The notes under the pieces are model-generated. The model was not told the DNA's origin, searched no databases, and saw only the letters and a list, made by a program, of their open reading frames with translations. 64,000 bases of DNA, taken from contig JABJAL010000022.1 in the NCBI GenBank assembly GCA_018669005.1, positions 39,004 through 103,003 on the forward strand, in the 5' to 3' direction. A program made the position numbers and the translations under genes. This document shows, piece by piece, positions 9,388 to 18,889 of the stretch (its first letter is position 1; every line of letters begins with the position of its first letter). This DNA comes from Nitrospinaceae bacterium. Its GTDB lineage: Bacteria > UBA8248.

Positions 9388-10473
9388 ATGCGTTTATTGA
9401 TAGCGGGGGGCGGAACGGGCGGCCATCTTTATCCGGGCATTGCCGTGGCGAAGGCCTGGCTGCAATCCGGTCCCGAGCACAGTGTTCTGTTTGTGGGCAC
9501 GGAGCGAGGGATTGAGGCGCGTGTGCTTCCGAAGGAGGGTTTGCCGCTTGAGACCATCTCGGCCGCCGGGTTATTTGGCAAATCGTTTCTTCAAAAGATC
9601 AAGGGCGCGGTTTTGTTGATTCGGGGGATTTTTCAATCGATGGGTATTGTCGGGCGCTTTAACCCCAATGTTGTACTTGGCGTGGGTGGATATGCCAGCG
9701 CGCCGGCGGTAGTTGCCTCATGGCTGAGGAGGCGGCCCATTGTGTTGATGGAGCAAAACGCCATGCCGGGAGCCGCGAATCGTCTTCTGTCGAGGTTGGC
9801 GGACCGAGTCGCCGTTTGCCTGCCTGGGGCGGCGAATTATTTTTCGCCGGAAAAAGTTGTTGAGACGGGGCTTCCCTTGAGAGATGAAATCGAGCAGGGC
9901 GCCGAGCGGGTGGAGGCGTCGTGGGAAGGTCCGCTTCGGGTTCTCGTTTTTGGCGGAAGCCAGGGGGCTCAGGCGATTAATACGGCGGTGGCCGAGGCGC
10001 TTGATCTTCTCGGCGAGCAGGCGAGCAATTTCGAGTTTGTGCATCAGACGGGGGAAGACGATTTGGAGCGGATGCGCGGCGCGTATGAGAGGGCGGGTGT
10101 TGAGGGTGAGGTCCTCCCGTTCCTCTACGACATGGCCGAGCGTTATCGGTGGGCGCACATGGCTGTGGCCCGGTCTGGGGCGATGACGGTGGGCGAGGTG
10201 GCGGCGATGGGCCTGCCTGCTCTTTTGATTCCACTTCCCACCGCCACCCACGGTCACCAAGAGATGAATGCGCGGCAGCTTGCCGAGGCGGGCGCAGCCC
10301 GAATGATTCTTCAATCTGATTTAAGCGGGGCCTCGTTGGCGAAATCTTTGCTGGAAATGAACGCTGATCGCTCGCAACTGGCCGAGATGTCGCGCCGGGC
10401 GCAGCACACTATTACCAGCAACGGGGCGGGAAAAGTGAACGAATTGTGCCGAAAAACGGCCCAGGCGGCTTGA
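9388..10473 (+). CDS. murG: UDP-GlcNAc--lipid I N-acetylglucosaminyltransferase MurG
   Basis: GT-B glycosyltransferase of 361 residues that converts lipid I to lipid II at the inner face of the membrane. It shows the first G-loop IAGGGTGGHLYPG at the N-terminus, the EQNAMPGAANR motif, the GGSQGAQAIN loop and the donor-site RSGAMTVGEVAAMG plus THGHQEMNA. I favour ATG 9388, ten bases after GGGGAGG; a GTG at 9379 overlapping the ftsW stop would add three residues. It is followed by murC after 13 bp. Confidence 0.95.
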   Translation: MRLLIAGGGTGGHLYPGIAVAKAWLQSGPEHSVLFVGTERGIEARVLPKEGLPLETISAAGLFGKSFLQKIKGAVLLIRGIFQSMGIVGRFNPNVVLGVGGYASAPAVVASWLRRRPIVLMEQNAMPGAANRLLSRLADRVAVCLPGAANYFSPEKVVETGLPLRDEIEQGAERVEASWEGPLRVLVFGGSQGAQAINTAVAEALDLLGEQASNFEFVHQTGEDDLERMRGAYERAGVEGEVLPFLYDMAERYRWAHMAVARSGAMTVGEVAAMGLPALLIPLPTATHGHQEMNARQLAEAGAARMILQSDLSGASLAKSLLEMNADRSQLAEMSRRAQHTITSNGAGKVNELCRKTAQAA

Positions 10474-10486
10474 GGAGAATGGAAAC

Positions 10487-11917
10487 GTGATCAAACTGGG
10501 GTCGCAATCTCATCCGATGCTTCGCCATTCGCGGCGTGTGCATTTCGTTGGCATCGGCGGGACGGGCATGTGCGGCATCGCGGAGGTTCTTATCAATCTC
10601 GGCTATGAGGTGAGCGGCTCGGATATCGCGCAGAGCGAGGCCGTTATCCGGCTCCAGGGGCTCGGCGCCAAAGTGGTGGTGGGCCACTATGCCAATAATG
10701 TTGAGGACGTCGATATCGTCGTCTACAGCTCGGCGGTGACACATGAAAATGTGGAGGTGGCCGAGGCGCGCAAAAAAAGAATCCCCCTGGTGCGGCGAGC
10801 CGCAATGCTCGCCGAGCTCATGCGGATGAAATACAGCATCGCCGTTGCCGGCACGCACGGCAAGACGACCACCACCTCGCTGGTGGCGTCCGTTCTGGCC
10901 GAGGCGGATCTCGATCCAACGGTGGTGGTCGGAGGTCGCCTCAACGCAATTGGGGCCAACGCACGACTCGGGGAGGGCGAATATCTCGTCGCCGAGGCAG
11001 ATGAGAGCGACGGAACATTTTTGAGCCTTATGCCCGCGATATCGATTGTCACGAATATTGATCCCGAGCATCTGGAGTTCTACGGAGACTTCGAGACGCT
11101 TAAAGGGGCTTTCCTTGAATTTATCAACAAAGTGCCGTTCTACGGATTCTCCGTTCTGTGCCTGGATCATCAGACCATTCAGGAGCTGATTCCCCAAATC
11201 GAGCGGCGTTTTTATACCTACGGATTCGGGAGCCAGGCCGACTACGTGGGCGAGAACTATAGCTATGACAACGGGGAGGCCATTTTTTCTGTCCGCCATC
11301 ATGACAAGAGGATGGGCGATATCCATCTGAGTATCCCCGGGCGCCACAATGCCATGAACGCTCTGGCTGCGGTGGCGGTGGCGAATGAACTTGATGTTCC
11401 TTTCGACGCCATCCAGGCGGGTTTATGGGATTTCGCGGGCATCGGACGCCGCTTGGAGCAGATTGGGGAAGTCAACAACATCGTATTTATGGATGACTAC
11501 GGACACCACCCCGAGGAAATTAGGGTGACCCTTCTCGCGCTCAAGGAAGCCTGGCCCGACAGGCGGCTGGTTGTTCTATTTCAACCCCACAGATATTCCC
11601 GGACGGTGCAGCTTGGGGAGGCATTTCACACCGCTTTTTACGACTCGGACGTTTTGTTTCTCGCGCCGATTTATGCCGCAGGCGAGGAGCCGATCGAGGG
11701 CGTTTCCTCGGAAACGATTGGGGAAGGTGTTCGAGCGCATGGGCACAAGTTTTGTGAGGAAGTGAGCGACCTTATTGATGGCGCACGCCGGATTTCCTTG
11801 GAGATTAAGAGCGGCGATCTGGTCCTCACCCTGGGTGCGGGAGATGTCTGGAAGGTGGGCAAGAGTTTGCTGGATATGGAGCAAAAAAAATCTGGCCGGA
11901 CGGAGAAGGCCGGGTGA
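10487..11917 (+). CDS. murC: UDP-N-acetylmuramate--L-alanine ligase MurC
   Basis: Mur ligase of 476 residues that adds the first L-alanine to UDP-MurNAc. The N-terminus has FVGIGGTGMCGIAEVL (nucleotide-sugar binding), the central domain has the P-loop AVAGTHGKTTTTS, with DESDGTFL and NIDPEHLEFYG downstream, and the C-terminal domain has DDYGHHPEEI and FQPHRYSRT. All are MurC-specific. The GTG start follows GAGGAG by nine bases. Its TGA overlaps the GTG of murB. Confidence 0.96.
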   Translation: MIKLGSQSHPMLRHSRRVHFVGIGGTGMCGIAEVLINLGYEVSGSDIAQSEAVIRLQGLGAKVVVGHYANNVEDVDIVVYSSAVTHENVEVAEARKKRIPLVRRAAMLAELMRMKYSIAVAGTHGKTTTTSLVASVLAEADLDPTVVVGGRLNAIGANARLGEGEYLVAEADESDGTFLSLMPAISIVTNIDPEHLEFYGDFETLKGAFLEFINKVPFYGFSVLCLDHQTIQELIPQIERRFYTYGFGSQADYVGENYSYDNGEAIFSVRHHDKRMGDIHLSIPGRHNAMNALAAVAVANELDVPFDAIQAGLWDFAGIGRRLEQIGEVNNIVFMDDYGHHPEEIRVTLLALKEAWPDRRLVVLFQPHRYSRTVQLGEAFHTAFYDSDVLFLAPIYAAGEEPIEGVSSETIGEGVRAHGHKFCEEVSDLIDGARRISLEIKSGDLVLTLGAGDVWKVGKSLLDMEQKKSGRTEKAG

Positions 11918-12867
11918 GCGCGAATATGTTGGAGGTGAATGTGGCGATGGGCCTAAAGGACAAACTGAGCGGGCTGGGCTGTGAGTTTCGCCTCGATGAG
12001 TCGCTATCAGGCTACACCACCTTTCAGGTGGGAGGGCCAGCAGATGCGCTCGCGCTGCCTGGCGATGAGAAGGAGCTCGTGGCGCTGCTTGAGGGTTGCC
12101 GCGCCGAGGCGCTACCCATGACGGTGCTCGGTGGCGGGGCGAATACGCTTGTGCGCGACGGTGGTGTGCGCGGAGTCGTGATTCGCCTCGATAAAGGATT
12201 TCGAGGGATTGCGCTTGATCAAAATGCGCCGGGCGGCCCCGCAATAGAGGCGGGGGCGGGCGTAAAGATTCCCGCGCTGGTGCGATTTGCCGCCGAGGGC
12301 GGGTGGCAGGGTGTGGAGTGTCTTTCCGGTGTTCCAGGGACGGTTGGCGGTGCGCTGGCGATGAACGCAGGCGGGGCCGAGAAATTCATTGGCGAGGCGG
12401 TCGAGAGTGTCCGCTGGGTACGCCTGGCGCAAGGCTGTGTCGCGGAGCTTCCCGCCCAGCAGATTAATTTTTCTTACCGAAACGCGCATTTGCCCGAGCC
12501 GGGAATCGTCACAAGTGTTCGCTTCCGGGTGGTACAGGGAGAGCCTGAAAAATTACGAGAGTTGCTGCAGCGCGACGCCCGCTCTCGGCGCGAGCGTCAG
12601 CCCTGGGGGCTGCCTTGCGCGGGTTCGATCTTCAGGAATCCTCCGGGCGCGCGCGCGGGCCTTCTCGTTGAGGAAGCTGGCCTCAAAGGCAAGCGCATAG
12701 GTGGCGCCGAAGTGAGTGAGGTGCACGGCAACTTTATCGTCAACCGGGGTGGTGCGCGGGCGGCCGATGTACTCGCGCTAATCGACTTCGTGCGCGGGGA
12801 GATAAAGAGGCGGCATGGCATCGAGCTCGTGCTGGAGCTTCAGGTCATCGGGGAGGATGAATCATGA
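11914..12867 (+). CDS. murB: UDP-N-acetylenolpyruvoylglucosamine reductase MurB
   Basis: FAD enzyme of 317 residues that makes UDP-MurNAc from enolpyruvyl-UDP-GlcNAc. FAD-binding motifs YTTFQVGGPADALALP and VLGGGANTLVRDGGV are at the N-terminal side, then SGVPGTVGGALAMNAG. The catalytic serine is in PCAGSIFRNP, and the catalytic Glu is probably in the C-terminal LELQ region. The SYRNAHL segment lacks the Tyr-loop form of type I, so it reads as a type II-like enzyme. The GTG start overlaps the murC stop (GTGA), and the stop overlaps the ftsQ ATG. Many relatives have ddl next; here it is absent. Confidence 0.95.
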   Translation: MSANMLEVNVAMGLKDKLSGLGCEFRLDESLSGYTTFQVGGPADALALPGDEKELVALLEGCRAEALPMTVLGGGANTLVRDGGVRGVVIRLDKGFRGIALDQNAPGGPAIEAGAGVKIPALVRFAAEGGWQGVECLSGVPGTVGGALAMNAGGAEKFIGEAVESVRWVRLAQGCVAELPAQQINFSYRNAHLPEPGIVTSVRFRVVQGEPEKLRELLQRDARSRRERQPWGLPCAGSIFRNPPGARAGLLVEEAGLKGKRIGGAEVSEVHGNFIVNRGGARAADVLALIDFVRGEIKRRHGIELVLELQVIGEDES

Positions 12868-13766
12868 ACCGCCCAGCGTTGAAGTTGCGAAAATTTAAAA
12901 TGCGAGGCAAAGGAGCCCGCTTGCATAAAAAGAGCGCGCTCGCCCCTCAGGCGGCACAAGGACGAAGGGCGGCGGCCCGTACCAAGGCGCTTCGCACTGC
13001 GCCCAAAGGCGCCTGGCTTTGGCCTGCGATAGGCATTCTCGTGTTTGTCGAGATCATTCTCCTTGGCGGCCACGCTGTACGTTGGGCGATGACGAGCCCG
13101 CGCTTTGTGCTGGGCGAGGTAAAAATCGTTGGACACAAAATTCTTGCGCCCGAGTTGCTCGTAAAAAGTGCGGGTCTCGTATCTGGAGCAAACCTTTTCG
13201 GGATGGATATAGAGCGAATCCGTATCCGTATCGAGTCCAATCCCTGGGTGCGCCGAACGAGTATTCGGAAAACGCCGCCCAACACCCTCCGCATTGAAAT
13301 AGAGGAGCGCGAGCCTGTTGCTCTCATTGATCGCAAGGCCGGGTTGGCTGTGGATATAGAGGGTGTGATCCTCGGGTCGCTCCCCGAAACAAAGGGGAAT
13401 TGTCTACCCCTTCTCGAAGGGTTTTCAAGCAAGGGCGTCAAGCCCGGAGATCAACTTAAGAAAGCGGGATTCGGCGTGGCCGTCGCGGCAGCGTCTTTAT
13501 TTTCAGGGGGCCCGCTTGGAAGGCGGGAGTGTTTGTCCGTCAGGGCGGCCGGTGGCGGCCACTTTAAGATACGGGCGCTAGGGGGAAAGGTGAATCTATT
13601 GGTAAGCGAAGAGCAGATGGCGTCTCAAGCCGCCCGTTTTCATGCGGTGGCCGCAAAAATCCTGAAGGAGAAGAAACAATCCGCCGCCCCTTTACACATG
13701 GACCTTACGTTTCCGGGCCGGATTGTCATTCGGTCGGTTAATCAAGATGGAGGGCTGAGAGGATGA
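12864..13766 (+). CDS. ftsQ: Cell division protein FtsQ (POTRA domain)
   Basis: Bitopic protein of 300 residues. A long basic cytoplasmic N-terminus (about residues 1-48, rich in K, R and A) is followed by one membrane segment (about 50-70). A POTRA domain follows, starting at FVLGEVKIVGHKILAPE and continuing through FGMDIERIRIRIESNPWV to RIEIEEREPVALI. FtsQ links the early and late divisome as part of FtsQLB. It overlaps murB by ATGA and its own stop overlaps the ftsA start, so murB-ftsQ-ftsA appear coupled. Confidence 0.92.
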   Translation: MNRPALKLRKFKMRGKGARLHKKSALAPQAAQGRRAAARTKALRTAPKGAWLWPAIGILVFVEIILLGGHAVRWAMTSPRFVLGEVKIVGHKILAPELLVKSAGLVSGANLFGMDIERIRIRIESNPWVRRTSIRKTPPNTLRIEIEEREPVALIDRKAGLAVDIEGVILGSLPETKGNCLPLLEGFSSKGVKPGDQLKKAGFGVAVAAASLFSGGPLGRRECLSVRAAGGGHFKIRALGGKVNLLVSEEQMASQAARFHAVAAKILKEKKQSAAPLHMDLTFPGRIVIRSVNQDGGLRG

Positions 13767-15007
13767 TGAAACGCTCTGACGTGCTCGTGGGCCTCGACAT
13801 TGGCACGTCGAAGATTTGCGTCATCGTGGCGGAGGTGACTGAGGACGGCTCCCTCGAAATTGTCGGTTTGGGCAAGCATGCTTCAAAAGGCCTCAACCGT
13901 GGCGCCGTGGTCAATATCGATCAGACGGTCGAGTCCGTGCGTGCGGCCGTCGAGGAGGCCGAGTTCATCAGCGGCATTCCCATTCGCTCGGCCCATGTCG
14001 GTGTCGCTGGCGGGCATATTCGAAGTTTCAACAGTAACGGCATTGTCGCAATCAAGAATAAGGTGGTCGATGAGTCCGACGTCGAACGTGTCATTGAACA
14101 AGGCCGTGCGGTTACGCTGGCAGCGGACCATGAAATTCTCCATGTACTTCCCCAAGAATACATTGTTGATGATCAAGAGGGCATCACCGAGCCGATAGGC
14201 ATGGCCGGTGTGCGGCTCGAGTGCAAGGTCCACGTCGTGACCGGTGCGATTCCCGCAATTCAAAACATTATTCGAAGCGTGGAGCGAGCCGGGCTCACTG
14301 TTGAGAAACTTGTTCTTCAGCCGTTGGCCTCCTCATTGGCTGCGCTTTCCGAGGATGAGCGCGATCTGGGCGTTGCCGTAGTGGATATCGGCAGCGGAAC
14401 GTCCGACATCGCGGTCATCAGCAATGGCGCATTGAAATATTCGGCGGTAATTCCCGTTGGCGGAAATCACGTTACCCGGGACATCGCCATTGGTCTTCGC
14501 ACCCCGGACCATCAAGCCGAGCGCATCAAGCAAGAGTTCGGCTGCGCACTGGCCTCGGTTCTTGATCACGATGAGGAGATAGAGGTGCCCAGCGTGGGTG
14601 GAAGGCCGCCGCGTGTGCTCAGCCGTCAGATGTTGGCCGAAATTATCGAGCCGAGAATGGAAGAGGTCCTTACCCTCATCCGGCGGGAAATTCAAAAAAG
14701 TGGATATGAGGACCTGCTCCCGGCTGGTGTTGTCCTGACGGGTGGCGCGAGCATCCTGACGGGTACTGAGGTGCTGGCCGAGCGCATCCTTCAGCTTCCC
14801 GTTCGCCTTGGTGCGCCGAGCGGAATCAGCGGCTTGGTCGATATGGTGAATGGCCCGATGTTCTCAACCGGAGTCGGGCTGGTCATGTACAGCATGCAGA
14901 CCCCGGGAAGAAACCGCAATAACTGGCTTGTATCGAATGGAACGAACGAGTCGTTTCGGTTCGCGAGGGGCAAATTGAGGACAATTCTTTCGAGTATTTT
15001 TAAGTGA
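13763..15007 (+). CDS. ftsA: Cell division protein FtsA
   Basis: Actin-like ATPase of 414 residues that anchors FtsZ filaments to the membrane. The phosphate-1 motif GLDIGTSKICVIVAEV is at the N-terminus, followed by the SHS2/1C domain. The phosphate-2 motif VVDIGSGTSDIAV and the adenosine motif VVLTGGASILTG come later. The C-terminus (ESFRFARGKLRTILSSIF) is a basic amphipathic helix of the kind that inserts FtsA into the membrane. It starts in ATGATGA overlapping ftsQ and is 51 bp from ftsZ. Confidence 0.97.
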   Translation: MMKRSDVLVGLDIGTSKICVIVAEVTEDGSLEIVGLGKHASKGLNRGAVVNIDQTVESVRAAVEEAEFISGIPIRSAHVGVAGGHIRSFNSNGIVAIKNKVVDESDVERVIEQGRAVTLAADHEILHVLPQEYIVDDQEGITEPIGMAGVRLECKVHVVTGAIPAIQNIIRSVERAGLTVEKLVLQPLASSLAALSEDERDLGVAVVDIGSGTSDIAVISNGALKYSAVIPVGGNHVTRDIAIGLRTPDHQAERIKQEFGCALASVLDHDEEIEVPSVGGRPPRVLSRQMLAEIIEPRMEEVLTLIRREIQKSGYEDLLPAGVVLTGGASILTGTEVLAERILQLPVRLGAPSGISGLVDMVNGPMFSTGVGLVMYSMQTPGRNRNNWLVSNGTNESFRFARGKLRTILSSIFK

Positions 15008-15058
15008 TTCGATTTTTCGACTGGCGGGATAAGCGGTCAAAACGCATGGGAGAAAGCA

Positions 15059-16207
15059 ATGAGCGACATGATGTTTGAATTGGAGCAGGCCAGGGAATGC
15101 CGTGCCAGGCTTTGTGTCATCGGAGTGGGGGGCGGTGGCGGAAACGCGGTGAACACGATGATTGCCTCGGGCATGGAGGATGTCAGCTTCGTCGTGGCCA
15201 ACACGGATGCACAAGCGCTTGAAAAATCGCTTGCCACGGAAAAACTCCAACTTGGCCTGGATTTGACGCACGGCCTTGGCGCGGGCGGCAACCCCGAGAT
15301 GGGCCGCAAGGCGGCGCTGGAGGACACAGAGAAACTCACGCATTTCATCGAAGGGCTCGATATGTTGTTCGTCACCGCCGGGATGGGCGGCGGCACCGGC
15401 ACGGGGGCGGCGCCTGTGCTGGCGCGTATTGCCAAAGAAGCCGGGATTCTCACCGTGGGCGTGGTGACACGGCCATTTGAATTCGAGGGCCCCCGGCGTA
15501 TGGCTCAGGCCGAGGAGGGAATCACCGAGCTCAAGGAATCGGTCAACACACTCATTACGATTCCGAATCAACGCCTACTGGGGATGGTGGAGCGAACCAC
15601 ACCCATGAAAGAGGCATTCAAGAAGGCCAACGATGTTCTTCTCCAGGCGTGTCGGGGCATCTCCGATCTCATTACGACGCCGGGTTTGATAAATCTCGAC
15701 TTCGCGGATGTGCGCACCATCATGCGCGACATGGGTGGCATGGCTTTGATGGGCAGCGGTACCGGCTCCGGGGAGAATCGGGCAGTTATCGCGGCGCAAA
15801 ACGCGATGTGCAGCCCGCTTCTTGAGGAGGGCTCCATTCAGGGCGCTCGCGGGGTGTTGATCAATATTTCGGGCGGCGATGATTTGTCGCTGTTCGAGGT
15901 GAACGAGGCATGCTCGATGATTCACGAGGTGGCCCACGAGGACGCGAATATTATTTTCGGCTCGGTGGTTGATCCGGAAATGGGCGACAAGATTCGGGTG
16001 ACTGTCATCGCAACCGGATTTGGGCAGGGCACCGCCATCAGGGAGGTTCCACCCCTGGCGAATGAGTCGACGGGAACCGACGGCAGAAAACTTTCGGTGC
16101 CCGCCTATGTCCGGGCAAAAGGAAACAGGAAAGATTCGTCGATGAGTTATCAGCTGGATGATGATGAACTCGATGTTCCGACATTTTTAAGAAAGCAGGC
16201 TGACTGA
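15059..16207 (+). CDS. ftsZ: Tubulin-like division GTPase FtsZ
   Basis: FtsZ of 382 residues. GTP-binding signature [13 protein letters not shown], the N-terminal [15 protein letters not shown], and the T7-loop [18 protein letters not shown] (catalytic aspartates for GTP hydrolysis in the neighbouring subunit) are all present. The linker is short (about 40 residues), and the conserved tail peptide [12 protein letters not shown], which binds FtsA and other partners, ends the protein. ATG start follows GGGAGAAAGCA. It is the last gene of the dcw run; a GC-rich hairpin follows. Confidence 0.98.
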   Translation: MSDMMFELEQARECRARLCVIGVGGGGGNAVNTMIASGMEDVSFVVANTDAQALEKSLATEKLQLGLDLTHGLGAGGNPEMGRKAALEDTEKLTHFIEGLDMLFVTAGMGGGTGTGAAPVLARIAKEAGILTVGVVTRPFEFEGPRRMAQAEEGITELKESVNTLITIPNQRLLGMVERTTPMKEAFKKANDVLLQACRGISDLITTPGLINLDFADVRTIMRDMGGMALMGSGTGSGENRAVIAAQNAMCSPLLEEGSIQGARGVLINISGGDDLSLFEVNEACSMIHEVAHEDANIIFGSVVDPEMGDKIRVTVIATGFGQGTAIREVPPLANESTGTDGRKLSVPAYVRAKGNRKDSSMSYQLDDDELDVPTFLRKQAD

Positions 16208-16273
16208 GACCCCCCCCTCTGCCGCTTGGGGGAGATCCTCTCCTTGTAGGGCGGTGGATATCCCATCATAGAT

Positions 16274-16299
16274 GCCAGGGGGGCTTCGGCCCCCCTGGC
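16274..16299 (+). terminator. 11-bp hairpin with TTCG loop after ftsZ (possible terminator, no T tract)
   Basis: A perfect 11-bp stem (GCCAGGGGGGC against GCCCCCCTGGC) is closed by a TTCG tetraloop, 66 bp after the ftsZ stop. No T run follows on either strand; the next bases are a C run and CTCAAAA. It may slow or end transcription of the dcw operon, or act as an mRNA 3' stabiliser, or be a REP-like element. The 16208-16428 stretch holds no gene otherwise. Confidence 0.5.
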
Positions 16300-16428
16300 C
16301 CCCCCCTCAAAATAAGCGGCCGGGTGTATTTCCTTGAGACATAGCGGCTGTACATTTATAATCAGATTCATTGGGGACCCTTCGGTTCCGACAGATGAAT
16401 TTTGGTCTGCTGTGGATGGGTGTTGCAG

Positions 16429-17223
16429 ATGAGCCATCTTGAAATTCATGAAGACAGGGGTGTCGAATTTCTCCTCTCTCCCTTGCTTGAGCAGTGCGAT
16501 TTTTTGCGCCATGCGTTTAGCACCCGGCAGGGCGGGGTGAGCGAGCTGCCTTTCGGGTCGCTCAATCTGGGGGAGGCCCAAGGTGAGGCACCCGAGTGTG
16601 TCGAGGAGAATCGACGCCGTTTCTTCGAGGTGGCCGGGCTGCGGCCTGCGCGTGTTGCCGAGGTGCGGCAGGTCCATGGCGCAGACGTGGTTGAGGCCGA
16701 TGAAATAATTGAGGGCGAGGATATTGGGGCGGACGGAATAATGAGCGATAAGCCCGGCGTTTTTGTGGCTGTCCAGACGGCGGACTGTGTGCCGGTATTA
16801 TTGGCGGATCCGGTGAATCGCGTGGTGGCGGCAGTGCATGCCGGGCGGCGCGGGACGGAGGAGGGCATCCTTGAAAACGCCGTCCTCAGGATGAAGGAGC
16901 GCTATGGTTCTGAGGCGAAAAATTTAATAGCGGCCCTTGGGCCGGGAATTTCGGGCCAATGTTATGAAGTCGGGGCCGAGTGCATCCCGCCCTTTCGGCA
17001 AAGATATCCTGATTGGAGAGAGTTCTGCTTGCAGGTCACCGCGGAAAAATGGCTGCTCGATTTGCCCAAGGCGGTGAGTCTTCAGCTTGGCTCGGCGGGG
17101 GTGCCCGAGGGGCAGATTGGCACGGCCCCCCACTGCACTTTTTCTGAGGCCGCCCGCTTTTTTTCCTATCGCCGGGATGGTGCGCCGACCGGGCGCCTCT
17201 TGTCGATTATTGGTATCGTATAA
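16429..17223 (+). CDS. pgeF: Purine nucleoside phosphorylase/deaminase of the YfiH/LACC1 family (PgeF)
   Basis: Protein of 264 residues of the polyphenol-oxidase/laccase-domain family, now known to act on purine nucleosides; PgeF has also been proposed to edit peptidoglycan precursors. Zinc-site motifs are visible: HAFSTRQGGVSELPFGSLNL, a VHGADVV histidine, QTADCVPVLLAD, AVHAGRRGTEEGI and ALGPGISGQCYEVG. Placement after ftsZ fits its common linkage with dcw clusters. I use ATG 16429; a TTG at 16402 would extend it by nine residues but has no better ribosome site. Confidence 0.9.
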   Translation: MSHLEIHEDRGVEFLLSPLLEQCDFLRHAFSTRQGGVSELPFGSLNLGEAQGEAPECVEENRRRFFEVAGLRPARVAEVRQVHGADVVEADEIIEGEDIGADGIMSDKPGVFVAVQTADCVPVLLADPVNRVVAAVHAGRRGTEEGILENAVLRMKERYGSEAKNLIAALGPGISGQCYEVGAECIPPFRQRYPDWREFCLQVTAEKWLLDLPKAVSLQLGSAGVPEGQIGTAPHCTFSEAARFFSYRRDGAPTGRLLSIIGIV

Positions 17224-17247
17224 TACGCCGCTTATGGCGGAGGATTG

Positions 17248-17949
17248 ATGATGGGGTTTAGCCAGGCGCGCTACGAGGAAGTGCTCGCGCGAGTTGCAGC
17301 GGCCGCGAAAAAATCTGGAAGACAGCCTGGGGACGTCGAACTCGTGTCGGTAAGCAAGACACAACCGCCCGAGGTCGTTGCCGAGGCCATCGAGGGCGGT
17401 GTCCGGATTTTAGGGGAAAATCGGGTGCAGGAGGCGCGGGACAAACGCGCGGCCCTTGATCCTGAACTGGCGGCCCGTGCGCGGTGGCACCTCATCGGCT
17501 CGCTCCAGCGCAACAAGGCCCGTCAGGTGCCCGGTCTTTTCGATGTGGTCGAATCGGTTGATTCTGCCGCGCTGGCATCAGCGCTTTCTGAGCGAGTGGC
17601 AGGGTCGGGCCAAGAGCCGCTTGAAGTGTTTATTCAGGTGAACACTGGTGATGAGCCGCAGAAGGGGGGGGTTCTGCCCGCCGAGCTATCGCCTCTTCTT
17701 GAGGAGATTTCCGGCCTCGCCTCAATTCGGGTGGTGGGGTTGATGTGCATCCCCCCCCTGGGCCGTGAGCCCGAGGAGAGTCGCCCCCATTTTCAGATGT
17801 TGCGGGAGTTTCGAGATCGGGCCGCCGAATCAGGTTTCACCTCGCTGGCCCGGCTTTCGATGGGAATGTCCTCTGATTATGAGGTGGCCATAGAGGAGGG
17901 GGCCACCAGCGTTCGGGTGGGGAGGGCTATTTTCGGGGCCCGCGACTAG
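17248..17949 (+). CDS. yggS: YggS/PROSC-type pyridoxal phosphate homeostasis protein
   Basis: Single-domain alanine racemase-like fold of 233 residues. The PLP-lysine motif VELVSVSKTQP is near residue 30, followed by LGENRVQEARDK, WHLIGSLQRNKAR, FIQVNTGDEPQKGGV and the C-terminal RLSMGMSSDYEVAIEEGATSVR, the strongly conserved phosphate-binding SMGMSxD segment. YggS binds PLP and buffers vitamin B6 and amino-acid metabolism. GGAGG at 17238-17242 supports the start at ATG 17248 or the adjacent ATG 17251. The gene sits before proC, a very common arrangement. Confidence 0.94.
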   Translation: MMGFSQARYEEVLARVAAAAKKSGRQPGDVELVSVSKTQPPEVVAEAIEGGVRILGENRVQEARDKRAALDPELAARARWHLIGSLQRNKARQVPGLFDVVESVDSAALASALSERVAGSGQEPLEVFIQVNTGDEPQKGGVLPAELSPLLEEISGLASIRVVGLMCIPPLGREPEESRPHFQMLREFRDRAAESGFTSLARLSMGMSSDYEVAIEEGATSVRVGRAIFGARD

Positions 17950-18050
17950 CTTTTATCCCGTTCAAGCCTTCGATTTGTTTTGAGTTACAGATTCCAGTAA
18001 TCTCTTATTCGTTCGATTTTTTGTTTATTCATCTTTTCAGGAGTATCTCG

Positions 18051-18860
18051 ATGGGCTCGGAGCGTATCGCCGTTATCGGCGGTGGAAACATGGGTGAGGC
18101 ACTTGCTGGCGGGATGGTGTCCGCAGGCTACGCCTCTCAGGAGAGCATTATTGTTGCTGAGCCCTTTGAGGCCCGTCGTGAGTATCTCGTCTCGAAGGGA
18201 TACCGAACGGTTGCCAGCGGCCCCGAGGCCGTTCGAGAGGCTGAAGTAGTGCTTTTCGCCGTCAAACCCCAGATTCTGGGCGAGGTTCTAGAATCCCTCA
18301 AAGAAGATGTGACGGCGGAAAAACTGCTTGTTTCTATCGTCGCGGGAGCCACGACCACTCGTTTTACAGACATTTTCGGAAATGATGCCCGGATCGTCCG
18401 TGTGATGCCTAATACGCCTGCCCTTGTCGGGGCCGGTGCGGCTGCGGTGTGTGCCGGAGGGGCAGCGAGCGAGGAGGATCTCGCCACCGCCCGGGTAATG
18501 CTCGAATCAGTGGGCCTCGCGGTCGAGGTTCCCGAGTCACAGATGGATGCCGTGACAGGGCTTTCGGGCAGCGGTCCCGCCTATGTATTTCAATTCATCG
18601 AGGCGATGGCGGACGGCGGGGTTTGCGCCGGTCTTCCCCGGGACAAGGCGTTGATGCTTGCCGCCCAGACGGTGCAGGGGGCCGCGAGGATGGTGCTCGA
18701 ATTGAACGAGCATCCTGGACGGCTCAAGGATATGGTGGCCTCACCAGGCGGCACCACCATTGCGGGGCTCCATGCGATGGAAAAGGGAGGCCTTCGCGCC
18801 GCAGTCATCGATGCCATCATGGCTGCCACCAATAGAAGCGCGGAGCTTGGGAAGGGTTAG
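18051..18860 (+). CDS. proC: Pyrroline-5-carboxylate reductase
   Basis: Enzyme of 269 residues making the last step of proline synthesis, reducing pyrroline-5-carboxylate with NAD(P)H. The Rossmann motif IAVIGGGNMGEALAGGM is at the N-terminus, with FAVKPQ and RVMPNTPALVGAGA after it. The C-terminal signature GLSGSGPAYVFQFIEAM and VASPGGTTIAGLHAMEKGG are diagnostic. ATG 18051 follows CAGGAG by seven bases; the TTG extension from 18021 is not supported. It follows yggS after a 101-bp gap. Confidence 0.96.
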   Translation: MGSERIAVIGGGNMGEALAGGMVSAGYASQESIIVAEPFEARREYLVSKGYRTVASGPEAVREAEVVLFAVKPQILGEVLESLKEDVTAEKLLVSIVAGATTTRFTDIFGNDARIVRVMPNTPALVGAGAAAVCAGGAASEEDLATARVMLESVGLAVEVPESQMDAVTGLSGSGPAYVFQFIEAMADGGVCAGLPRDKALMLAAQTVQGAARMVLELNEHPGRLKDMVASPGGTTIAGLHAMEKGGLRAAVIDAIMAATNRSAELGKG

Positions 18861-18889
18861 GCCCGCTGTTTTCAAAAAGGGAGTAATGC

